DNA of 64,000 nucleotides. Source: Burkholderia arboris (GTDB lineage: Bacteria; Pseudomonadota; Gammaproteobacteria; Burkholderiales; Burkholderiaceae). The notes below the pieces were generated by a model that was not told the DNA's origin, did not search any database, and was given only the letters and a program-made list of their open reading frames with translations. Position numbers and translations under genes: made by a program. Shown here in pieces: positions 46,418 through 54,448 of the stretch (position 1 is its first letter; each line of letters begins with the position of its first letter). The stretch lies in contig NZ_CABVPX010000019.1 in the NCBI RefSeq assembly GCF_902499125.1, positions 97,547-161,546 on the forward strand. Direction: 5' to 3'.

Positions 46418-47533
46418 TCATTCGCGCCAACGTAAGCACTGCTGCCGGACCGTCTCGTTCAGCGATTTTTCCTGTTTGAAAACGGTTCTCAACCACGATG
46501 CGTCGTTCACGCGTGCTTTCGCGAGCGCGCCGATCTCGTCGAGCGCCGCGCGCGAACCGAGTGCGGCCGCATGCGGCGCGATCCGGTCGAGCGTGTCGAG
46601 GATGTCTTCCGCGATCGTACGGCGTTCACCCGTCTGAGGATTCACGCAGGTGCCCTCGAGCCCGAAGCGGCACGCTTCGAAACGGTTGAACGTGTAGACG
46701 AGGTAGTCGTCCTCCGACAGCTTCAGCGGCCGGTCGGTCAGCAGGTAGCGCGCGAGCGTCTGGATGTAGCAGGCGATCGCCGCCGCGCGGTCGACCGACA
46801 GCGGCGTGTCCATCACGCGCACCTCGATCGTGCCGTAGCCGGGCTTCGGGCGGATGTCCCAGTAGAAGTCCTTCATCGAGTTGACGACACCCGTGTTCAC
46901 CATCTTCGTGAAGTACTCCTCGAAGCTGTCCCAGGTCAGCACGAACGGCGCGCGGCCCGACAGCGGGAACGCGAACACCGAATTCAGGCGTGCCGAATGG
47001 AAGCCCGTGTCGACGTTCTGCACGAACGGCGACGACGCGGACAGCGCGATGAAGTGCGGAATGAAGCGCGACATCGAGTGCAGCAGGAACAGCGCGCTGT
47101 CCGGATCGGGACAGCCGATGTGCACGTGCTGGCCGAACACGGTGAACTGCTTCGCGAGATAACCGTACAGCTCGGAGATGTACTGGAAGCGCGGCGCATC
47201 GTAGATCTGCCGGTCGCTCCATTGCTGGAACGCATGCGTGCCGCCGCCGGCCAGCCCGACGTTGAGCTGGTCGGCCGCCTTCACGAGCACGTCGCGGATC
47301 GCATGCAGCTCGCTGACGGCCTGCTCGTGCGAATGGCAGATGCCGGTCGACAGCTCGATCATGCTCTCGGTGATTTCCGGCGTGATGTTGCCCGGAAAAG
47401 TCTCGCCCTGGATCAGGCGCATCAGGTCGGATGCCGCTTTGGTCAGGTCGTAGTTGTGCGTGTTGACGACCTGGATCTCCAGTTCGACGCCGAACGTGAA
47501 CGGTTCGGAATTGACGAAGGTTTCGAGTGCCAT
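46418..47533 (-). CDS. ybdK: Carboxylate-amine ligase, YbdK / GCS2 family
   Basis: ATP-dependent ligase related to glutamate-cysteine ligase, 371 residues. Starts with the family block FTFGVELEIQVVN; GGGTHAFQQWSDRQI, VFGQHVHIGCPD and YGTIEVRVMDTPLSV are conserved. Weak gamma-glutamylcysteine activity is known for homologues; real substrate unclear. Begins 14 bases after the cation antiporter stop, so probably one operon. Confidence 0.92.
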   Translation of the reverse strand: MALETFVNSEPFTFGVELEIQVVNTHNYDLTKAASDLMRLIQGETFPGNITPEITESMIELSTGICHSHEQAVSELHAIRDVLVKAADQLNVGLAGGGTHAFQQWSDRQIYDAPRFQYISELYGYLAKQFTVFGQHVHIGCPDPDSALFLLHSMSRFIPHFIALSASSPFVQNVDTGFHSARLNSVFAFPLSGRAPFVLTWDSFEEYFTKMVNTGVVNSMKDFYWDIRPKPGYGTIEVRVMDTPLSVDRAAAIACYIQTLARYLLTDRPLKLSEDDYLVYTFNRFEACRFGLEGTCVNPQTGERRTIAEDILDTLDRIAPHAAALGSRAALDEIGALAKARVNDASWLRTVFKQEKSLNETVRQQCLRWRE

Positions 47534-47547
47534 GGCAGGTTCCGGAA

Positions 47548-48762
47548 TCAGTTGCTGTCGCTGCGTTCACCGACCGCCGACAGGCAGCGGTAGACGACGA
47601 ACGGGCTGACGAGCTGCAGGATCACGATCGAACACATCACGATCGCGCGCAGGTGCGGGTCGAAATTCGGGTAGAGCTGGTAGGTATCGTCGACGAGCAG
47701 GTACGACAGCGCGGACATCGGTGTCAGCGCGATGCCGAGCGCAATGCCCTGCTTCATCCCGAGGCCGCTCGGCTTCGCGAACGCGACGACGCCGGCCAGC
47801 TTCGCGGCGAGCCGCGTGACGATCAGCACGATCGCGAGCAGCCCGCCGAGCGCGATGTCGCCCCACGTGAACGACGTGAGTGTCAGCACGAACAGGACCA
47901 CCGTCAGCAGCCAGCCGGCCGTGCCGAAATGCTCGGGCCACAGCTGCGGCCGCGCTTCGAGGTTCTTCACGATGATGCCGGCGAGCAGCAGCGTGAGCAG
48001 CGTCGACAGCTTCAATGCCTGTGCGACCGCGATCGCGAGCATCACGAGCCCGAACAGCGCGACGAACGAATGCTCGTCGCGCATCGTCGCGGTCATGTGG
48101 CGGAACAGGTAGTTGCACGAACGCGCAACGAGATACGCGACGATGAACGAACCGGCGATCAGGTAGAGCGGCTGCAGGACCGTCGCGAACACGTTGCCGT
48201 ACGCTTCCTGGTGAAGCCAGCTCGTCACGAGCTTGGTCAGCACGATCGCGTACACGCTGTTGAGTGCGGTGAGCGTGATGAGGCGTTGCGACACCTGCCC
48301 TTCCGCGCGCAGCTCGGTCTTCAGCTGGATCACCATCGACGGTGACGTCGCGATCGCGATCGCCGACAGCACGAGCGCGACCATCCCCGACACGCCGAGC
48401 GCGAGCATCACGAACAGCACGAGTACGAACGTCAGCGTGGCTTCCGCGAGGCTCGACGCGACGAGCCACGGATTGCGCCGGATCCAGCGCAAATCGAGGC
48501 GGCTGCCGAGTTCGAACAGCAGCAGACCGAGCGCGACGTCCATCAGCAGCCGCGACGTTTCGTCGGTGCTGGCGTCGATCACGCCGAATCCGAACGAACC
48601 GGCGATCAGGCCGATCACGGCATAGCCTGTGATGCGTGGCAGACGCCACGCGCGATAGCACAGCTCGCCACACAGGCCGGCCGCGAACAACGCGAGCCCG
48701 GCCCAGAACACGGCATCCGGCGCGAGCGGCCAGTTGGGCAGGAATGAGAACGCCGACTTCAT
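47548..48762 (-). CDS. CPA2-family cation:proton antiporter
   Basis: 404 residues with about twelve membrane segments. The ion-binding region of the Na+/H+ exchanger fold is visible (LSAIAIATSPSMVIQLKTEL). ITGYAVIGLIAGSFGFG and GLLLFELGSRLDLRWIRRNP match KefB/KefC-like membrane domains. The C-terminal TrkA-N domain is absent. ATG 48762 starts MKSAFSFLPNW; a longer reading lacks support. Co-transcribed with the ligase gene. Confidence 0.87.
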   Translation of the reverse strand: MKSAFSFLPNWPLAPDAVFWAGLALFAAGLCGELCYRAWRLPRITGYAVIGLIAGSFGFGVIDASTDETSRLLMDVALGLLLFELGSRLDLRWIRRNPWLVASSLAEATLTFVLVLFVMLALGVSGMVALVLSAIAIATSPSMVIQLKTELRAEGQVSQRLITLTALNSVYAIVLTKLVTSWLHQEAYGNVFATVLQPLYLIAGSFIVAYLVARSCNYLFRHMTATMRDEHSFVALFGLVMLAIAVAQALKLSTLLTLLLAGIIVKNLEARPQLWPEHFGTAGWLLTVVLFVLTLTSFTWGDIALGGLLAIVLIVTRLAAKLAGVVAFAKPSGLGMKQGIALGIALTPMSALSYLLVDDTYQLYPNFDPHLRAIVMCSIVILQLVSPFVVYRCLSAVGERSDSN

Positions 48763-49183
48763 CGTGGTGACTTCTCCTTTGGAAGCAACCGCCAGCGACG
48801 CGGGGTCAAGCGTCAGAAATGGATGCGCGCCGGCTGGGTATCGCCCCGAATGTGATTGTTGTGGTCGACGACGGCGGTACGTGGGATCCGCCTGTTCCGC
48901 CACAGGGCGGAACGTCGTTCAGGTTGCCGATCTGGATTGTCGGCCTGGTGTGTGAACGGACAGCGCAGTCTCGAAGATTCAGATTCGAAATCATGCCGAC
49001 CGTTCCATTGAAGCATGTCCGGCGCCTGGCCGAACGAACGCGAAGGAAACCGATTGTGCCACAGCTTTTTCGCTCTGGAACCGATTGAATCGACTCGCGG
49101 CGCTGTGCGGCACCGCAGGTCTTTGGTTTCAAAGGTTTACTTGTATATATACATAGTAGAAGTTAACAAAGGCCGCACAGTTC

Positions 49184-49192
49184 TGTGGATAA
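49184..49192 (-). promoter_or_regulatory. Perfect DnaA-box sequence beside an AT-rich stretch
   Basis: TTATCCACA on the minus strand. Just upstream (49137-49168) is the most AT-rich piece of the spacer (TTTACTTGTATATATACAT). Spacer 48763-49433 has no gene I can support. Could act in DnaA-dependent regulation. Confidence 0.4.
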
Positions 49193-49362
49193 CTTCGGTT
49201 TACGCTGATGGATCAAGGCCTTGGCGAAACCATAACCGGTTGCACAGGCTGTTCGTGCACAGACATTTGAGTTGAGCAACTTTCGGGCCGCCGCACAGCT
49301 GTGCCGAGTTGCCCAGTTTACGTCCACTGTGATTGCACACGAAGTGCGCGCGGATTCCGCGC

Positions 49363-49390
49363 GGTTATCCACAGCGTTGCGTGGATAACC
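49363..49390. promoter_or_regulatory. Inverted repeat of two DnaA-box-like sequences
   Basis: GGTTATCCAC (49363-49372) and GTGGATAACC (49381-49390) form a perfect 10-bp dyad around AGCGTTGC. The left arm runs into a perfect box, TTATCCACA (49365-49373); the right arm has one mismatch. It lies 43 bases beyond the mnmC stop and could also act as a transcript hairpin. Confidence 0.5.
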
Positions 49391-49433
49391 TTGCGCGAAG
49401 AAATCGGGAGACTGTGAGCGATTTGCGTGCCGG

Positions 49434-51359
49434 TCAGCCGGCGGAACCGACGCGGCGTGCGCGCAAGGCGCGGATCAGGAAGCGTGCGGGGTCGACGGCG
49501 TCGGCGAGTTCGCGCTCGAGCGGCCACGGTTCGCCTTCGAGTTGCGACGCGATCAGTTCGGCACCGAGCGCGGCCCATACGAGGCCGCGCGAGCCGAAGC
49601 CGAATGCGCCGTAGAGGCCGGGCATGCGCGGCAAGTCGCGCGCCTGCGCGCCACCCAGCGCGCGTGCGTTCGCGAGGGCTTGCGCTTCGTCGGCGAGCGG
49701 GCCGAAGAGCGGCAGGCGGTCGCCGACGACCCAGCGGAACGCGACGCGGCCGCGCAGCGTGGCAGGCTCCGGCAGGTCGCCGATCAGGCCCGGCAGCAGG
49801 TGCCGCACACGATCGAGGTTTTCGACGTGGCCGGCCACGCGCATCGCGGGATCGATGTCGTCGGGTTCGAACGTGGCGCCGATCAGCAGCGTGCCGTCGT
49901 CGAGCGGCACCGCGTAACCGTCGCCGATCGTCGGGCACGGCAGCGTCGCCGTGGTGCCCGGCGGCAGCAGCGTGAGCTGGCCGCGTACCGGTTGCAGCGC
50001 GACATGCTGCAACCCGGCAAGACGCGCAGCGTCGCCCGCGTTCGCGAGCACGACGACGGGCGCTTCGGCGAGCGTTGCACCCGTGTCGTCGAGCGCGTGC
50101 CATCCATCGCCGCGCCGCTCGAGCCGCGCGACGCCGGTCGATGCAAGCAGGCGTACGCGCTCGCCGGCCGCCGCGCATTGCGCGGCACACAGCGCGGCCG
50201 GCCAGACGGCGCCACCGTGCGGAAACAGCAGGCCGCCATGCGCGACCGGCAGATTCAGATGCGCACGCGCGGCATCGGCATCGAGCAACGTCACATAGTC
50301 GGACGGCGCGCCGAACGCATCGAATGCATCGCGCATCCGCGCGAAGTCGTCGGCCGATTCGGCGAGATGAATCATCCCGTGCGTGCTGCGTGCGAATGCA
50401 TGACCCGCGCGTTCGAGTGTGCGCCAGCGCGTGAGCGCGTGCAGGAAGCCACTGCGTGTGAGGCGGCTCGCGACGTTGTCGTCGCGTGTCATCAGTGGAT
50501 GGAATACGCCGGCAGGATTGCCGGATGCCTCGCTCGCGATCCGTTCGTGCCGCTCGATCAATGTCACGTCCCAGCCGCGCGCTGCCAGGCGTTCGACGAC
50601 GGCGCAACCGGCGAGGCCCGCGCCGATCACGATCGCGCGGCGCGTCGCAACGGGCAGCGCACGCGGCGGTTCGTGCCGGCGCGCGCGCCAGCGCGGCGCA
50701 TAGTCGCCGACGAGACGACCGTCGACTTCGCGGAACGTGAAACCTGTTTCGCCGAGGGCGTGCTTCATGTCGCCGGAACTTGCATGCGCCGCAAACGTTG
50801 CATCGTCACCGGCCATCTTCGCGAGTGCGCGGACCGCGTCGTTCGATGCCGCGGCGCCTTCGAGATAGAACGCATCGGCGCGCACGACAAGCTTCTTCAA
50901 CGTGTCGAGCGCATCGCCGAACGCAAGCGTGAGCACCACGCGCCCTTCGTCGAATTCGAGCCGGTGCAGGCCCGGCACGAGCATCGGCCATGCGTCGATC
51001 AATCCATCGGCATCCGCCGAAATGGTTGTGTTAGCAACCATATGGGCAACCGCACTGCGGAGGTCTTCGCGCGAGAACGGATGCGGTTCGACCGCGACGT
51101 AATGCAGCCGCTCGCAGCGCGCGGGGTCGTCGCGCCAAGCGGCCCAGGTCGCGAGGAAGCCGGCGCCGGCGCCGAATGCCGTCGCGACGACCGTGAACGT
51201 GCGGCGCTGCTGCCAGCGCGCCGGCAGCCCGTTTCCCGCGACGAACGCGTGATGCGCGAGCGCGCCTGACGCGCTGCGATGAAGCTCGCCGAACTCGGGC
51301 GAGACGAGCGTGCCGTCGTCGCGAAGGGCGAGCGAGGCGGGAACAAGTCGGTCGGGCAT
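49434..51359 (-). CDS. mnmC: MnmC tRNA wobble-uridine modification protein, methyltransferase half atypical
   Basis: 641 residues, ATG 51359 (MPDRLVPASL). The C-terminal FAD oxidase half is intact (AIVIGAGLAGCAVVERLAAR at 242-261, EASGNPAGVFHPL), and should remove the carboxymethyl group from cmnm5U. In the N-terminal methyltransferase half the usual GFGTG SAM loop reads TAFGAGAGF (60-68), and the usual YLDGFAP block reads YLEGAAAS (165-172), with the following Trp-containing segment shortened. The second step (nm5U to mnm5U) may therefore be lost. Partner of MnmG in this window. Confidence 0.88.
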   Translation of the reverse strand: MPDRLVPASLALRDDGTLVSPEFGELHRSASGALAHHAFVAGNGLPARWQQRRTFTVVATAFGAGAGFLATWAAWRDDPARCERLHYVAVEPHPFSREDLRSAVAHMVANTTISADADGLIDAWPMLVPGLHRLEFDEGRVVLTLAFGDALDTLKKLVVRADAFYLEGAAASNDAVRALAKMAGDDATFAAHASSGDMKHALGETGFTFREVDGRLVGDYAPRWRARRHEPPRALPVATRRAIVIGAGLAGCAVVERLAARGWDVTLIERHERIASEASGNPAGVFHPLMTRDDNVASRLTRSGFLHALTRWRTLERAGHAFARSTHGMIHLAESADDFARMRDAFDAFGAPSDYVTLLDADAARAHLNLPVAHGGLLFPHGGAVWPAALCAAQCAAAGERVRLLASTGVARLERRGDGWHALDDTGATLAEAPVVVLANAGDAARLAGLQHVALQPVRGQLTLLPPGTTATLPCPTIGDGYAVPLDDGTLLIGATFEPDDIDPAMRVAGHVENLDRVRHLLPGLIGDLPEPATLRGRVAFRWVVGDRLPLFGPLADEAQALANARALGGAQARDLPRMPGLYGAFGFGSRGLVWAALGAELIASQLEGEPWPLERELADAVDPARFLIRALRARRVGSAG

Positions 51360-51669
51360 GCGAAACAAAAAACGTGGCAGCCAAGCCTGGCAAGGGATTG
51401 CGCGGAGCCGTCCGCGCGGCCGTTGGAAATGGGCAACGGCGCGGCGCACGGGCGGACCGCGCTGTGTATCCGGTCCGGTTGGCGCAGGTCAAAAAATGGG
51501 CAATCGACGATTCATTCGGCGAAATACCGATGAAAATCTTTGAAACCCTTGTCGTTATTGGGTTTGCGCTGCGCTATCATAGCAACGCCGTACCGCGGGG
51601 TGGCCGCCGGCAAACCGGAGGGCGCGTCGCGCGGGCCAGGATTCGGCGCTGTGTCGTCGGAGTCTGACT

Positions 51670-51698
51670 CTCGACGGCACGGTTCGCGCACGTATAAT
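51670..51698 (+). promoter_or_regulatory. Probable hupB promoter
   Basis: Perfect -10 TATAAT (51693-51698) with CTCGAC at -35 (51670-51675), spacing 17 bases, 49 bases before the ATG. Confidence 0.65.
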
Positions 51699-51747
51699 CG
51701 GCGCGTTCGCGCTGTTCGTGTCAACCTAACCTGATAAAGGAACCTTA

Positions 51748-52026
51748 ATGAACAAACAGGAACTGATCGACGCCGTCGCCGCCCAAACGGGCGCCAGCAA
51801 GGCTCAAACCGGCGAAACGCTGGACACGCTGCTCGAAGTCATCAAGAAGGCCGTGTCGAAGGGTGATGCGGTTCAGCTGATCGGCTTCGGCAGCTTCGGT
51901 TCGGGCAAGCGCGCAGCACGTACGGGCCGCAACCCGAAGACGGGCGAAACCATCAAGATCCCGGCAGCCAAGACGGTCAAGTTCACGGCTGGCAAGGCGT
52001 TCAAGGACGCCGTCAACAAGCGTTAA
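51748..52026 (+). CDS. hupB: HU-family DNA-binding protein
   Basis: Nucleoid-associated histone-like protein, 92 residues. Starts MNKQELIDAVAAQTGASKAQ; the DNA-binding arm GRNPKTGETIKIPAAKTVKF is present with the intercalating proline. Ribosome site AAAGGAACCTTA. Followed by a strong terminator (52045-52071), so it is a single-gene unit. Confidence 0.97.
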   Translation: MNKQELIDAVAAQTGASKAQTGETLDTLLEVIKKAVSKGDAVQLIGFGSFGSGKRAARTGRNPKTGETIKIPAAKTVKFTAGKAFKDAVNKR

Positions 52027-52044
52027 ACCAGCGCCTGTTCCAAG

Positions 52045-52071
52045 AAAAACCCGCCTCTCGGCGGGTTTTTT
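52045..52071 (+). terminator. Intrinsic terminator after hupB
   Basis: AAAAACCCGCC (52045-52055), loop TCTC, GGCGGGTTTTTT (52060-52071). T run on the plus strand; the A run also allows some minus-strand function. Confidence 0.93.
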
Positions 52072-52111
52072 GTTGGGCGCGCGCGGCATTTTCGCCACAG
52101 TCCGCGCCGCT

Positions 52112-52141
52112 CTTGCAAAAGTTAACGGTTACTTTTACAAG
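52112..52141. repeat. 30-base AT-rich imperfect palindrome
   Basis: Left arm CTTGCAAAAGTTAAC and right arm GGTTACTTTTACAAG match at 12 of 15 positions. It lies between the hupB terminator and the end of the convergent GTPase gene. No T run follows, so it may be a protein-binding site. Confidence 0.4.
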
Positions 52142-52155
52142 CCGTTACCACGGGA

Positions 52156-53469
52156 TCACGCGTGCACGATCTGCGTGTCGCCGTGATCGTCGTCGTCGTG
52201 CGAATCGACATCCCACGCCGGGAACGGATCGTCGAACGCGGCCCATCCCGCCGCGCCGAGTGCGAATTCCGCATCGGTCAGCAGGCACGCATCGAGTTTC
52301 GTACGCCACGCGTCGGCGTCGAGCGCGATGCCGATCAGCACGAGTTCCTGCCGGCGATCGCCCACCGCGCGATCGTCGAGATCGCCCAGCCATTCGGCGC
52401 GGATTTCGTCGAGCAGCTCGTCGTCGTCCGGCCATTCCGCACGATCCTGCGCGGCCCACCACAGACCCGCCGGGCCATGCCGGCATACGCCGCCTGCCTG
52501 CGACAGCGAACCGGCGATATCGTTGCGCGTCGCGAGCCAGAAGAAGCCCTTGCTGCGCAGCACGCCCGGCCACTCCTGATGCAGCAGCGCCCAGAGTCGT
52601 GCCGGGTGAAACGGCCGGCGCGCGCGGTAAACAAAATTGCCGATGCCGAATTCGTCGGCTTCGCCGTGCACGTGCGCATGATGTGCGTCATGGCAATCGG
52701 GGTCGTCGCAATGCGTGTGATCGTGATCGAGCGACGCGAGCCAGCCGGGTGCGTTCGCGGCTTCGTCGAAATCGAAGCGGCCGGTGTTCAGCACTTCGTC
52801 GAGCGGCACGTTGCCGAACGTCGACACGACCTGGTGCGCGCGCGGGTTGAGCCGCGCGAGGATGTGCTGCAGCCGCGCGAGATCGTCGGCGCTGACGAGG
52901 TCGGCCTTGTTGATCACCAGCACGTCGCAGAATTCGATCTGCTCGATCAGCAGCTCGACGAGCGTGCGGTCGTCTTCTTCCGACGCGGCGATGCCGCGCG
53001 TCGCGAGCGCGTCGTCGGAGCCGTAGTCGCGCAGGAAGTTGTACGCGTCGACCACGGTGACGAGCGTATCGAGCCGCGCGACGGCCGACAGCGACGTGCC
53101 GTCGTCGTCGACGAACGTGAAGGTCTCGGCGATCGGCATCGGCTCCGCGATACCGGTCGATTCGATCATGATCGCGTCGAAGCGGCCTTCGGATGCGAGG
53201 TTGCGGATCTCGACGAGCAGGTCGTCGCGCAGCGTGCAGCAGATGCAGCCGTTCGACATTTCGACGAGGCGTTCCTCGACGTGCGACAGTGCCTGCGCAT
53301 CGCGCACGAGCGACGCGTCGATGTTGACCGCCGCGAGATCGTTGACGATCACGGCGACTTTCAGGCCCGCGCGGTTCGCGAGGACGTGGTTGAGCAGCGT
53401 GGTCTTGCCGGCGCCGAGGAAGCCCGACAGCACGGTGACGGGCAACGGCTGGTTCATTGCCGGATTCAT
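52156..53469 (-). CDS. COG0523-family metal GTPase (CobW/ZigA type)
   Basis: 437 residues. P-loop GFLGAGKTTLLNHVL near the N terminus, metal site GCICCTLRDD (CxCC), base-recognition NKAD, and a His/Asp-rich stretch (DHDHTHCDDPDCHDAHHAHV) in the linker. The C-terminal CobW_C domain follows (RRPFHPARLWALLHQ). Such proteins are zinc or cobalt insertases; the Zn-responsive ZigA/ZagA type fits best. Start ATG 53469; an ATG at 53457 is also possible. I did not find a clear Zur site upstream. Confidence 0.88.
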   Translation of the reverse strand: MNPAMNQPLPVTVLSGFLGAGKTTLLNHVLANRAGLKVAVIVNDLAAVNIDASLVRDAQALSHVEERLVEMSNGCICCTLRDDLLVEIRNLASEGRFDAIMIESTGIAEPMPIAETFTFVDDDGTSLSAVARLDTLVTVVDAYNFLRDYGSDDALATRGIAASEEDDRTLVELLIEQIEFCDVLVINKADLVSADDLARLQHILARLNPRAHQVVSTFGNVPLDEVLNTGRFDFDEAANAPGWLASLDHDHTHCDDPDCHDAHHAHVHGEADEFGIGNFVYRARRPFHPARLWALLHQEWPGVLRSKGFFWLATRNDIAGSLSQAGGVCRHGPAGLWWAAQDRAEWPDDDELLDEIRAEWLGDLDDRAVGDRRQELVLIGIALDADAWRTKLDACLLTDAEFALGAAGWAAFDDPFPAWDVDSHDDDDHGDTQIVHA

Positions 53470-53628
53470 GATGATATGCACCAACGGTAAAGATGAAAAA
53501 GCGGCCGCGGCGCCCTTCCGGGGCGCGATCGGCCCGCGGACGGGCGAAGTTGCGGCGTGAGATCCGCATTGTGCATCAAACGCGCGCCGGCCGGCCGGCA
53601 CGGCGTCAGGCCGCGATGCGGCGCAACG

Positions 53629-54081
53629 TCATTGCACGGGCGGCAGCAGCTTCCATTGCGTCAGGATGCCGGCGATCTGCCGCGCGTACTTGTCGCGCAG
53701 CGACGGCGTTTCCGAATGATAGGCGCCGACGGCCTGCCACGTGTTGCCGTAGCGGTTCATCTTCTGCTTCAGATGCCACGCGGCGATGTACACGTTCTTG
53801 CACGGCTCCATCAGCGTGTCGCGGCCGATCCCGAAGCGCGACAGTGCAGGCAGATGAATCGAATTGATCTGCATCAGGCCGTAGTCGACCGAGCCGTTCG
53901 TATTCTTGTTCAGCGCGTCGGGCCGGTTGCGCGACTCCTGCCAGGCGATCGCGCGCAGGATCAGCGGATTGACCTGCTGATATTTAGCCGCTTCGTCGAA
54001 ACAATCCGCACGAGCGTTTGCGCTGGCGAACCACGCGCCAGCGGCGATCAACGCGATCGAAGCGAACCGTCGTCTGTTCAT
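53629..54081 (-). CDS. Lytic transglycosylase (SLT domain), exported
   Basis: 150 residues. Signal peptide 1-25 (FASIALIAAGAWFASANARA). The catalytic Glu is in AIAWQESRNRPDALN, followed by GLMQINSIHLPAL and AVGAYHSETPSLRDKYA. Small single-domain cleaver of peptidoglycan, similar to IagB/VirB1-type proteins that open the wall for secretion machines. Divergent from gspD, so it may serve the type II system; that link is by position only. Confidence 0.9.
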   Translation of the reverse strand: MNRRRFASIALIAAGAWFASANARADCFDEAAKYQQVNPLILRAIAWQESRNRPDALNKNTNGSVDYGLMQINSIHLPALSRFGIGRDTLMEPCKNVYIAAWHLKQKMNRYGNTWQAVGAYHSETPSLRDKYARQIAGILTQWKLLPPVQ

Positions 54082-54296
54082 CGTGCGGAAACGAAAAGGA
54101 ATTTCGCGAAGCTCGGGAAAACCCGTGCCTGTTATTAGTGCGACGAGAAACGCGTCGCCCGTATCATACCGGCAGACCGTCAGATTGCGACAGGCAGGAA
54201 TACGGCAACCCGGTTATACCGGATTGATGTGTCGGTTCATCGTGAAACGGGGGCGATGGCCGGCATGCGGAGGGCCACGCCGATCCTTACATATTG

Positions 54297-54325
54297 CATA
54301 CGATTCACCGGACACATGTCGTATG
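54297..54325. promoter_or_regulatory. Inverted repeat in the gspD upstream region
   Basis: CATACGA (54297-54303) and TCGTATG (54319-54325) with a 15-base spacer. The 367-base divergent spacer 54082-54448 has no gene and must contain the promoters of the transglycosylase and of gspD. Operator role is a guess. Confidence 0.3.
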
Positions 54326-54448
54326 TGAGACAGTCCTCGGATCAATGTGATATTTCGGACATGAAAAACTGCTAATGTCGCCTCTTTCGGACTTGGATCC
54401 CAGCACTACCGCCGGAAGTGGCCTGAGCCGGCATCGACCCATTCATCC

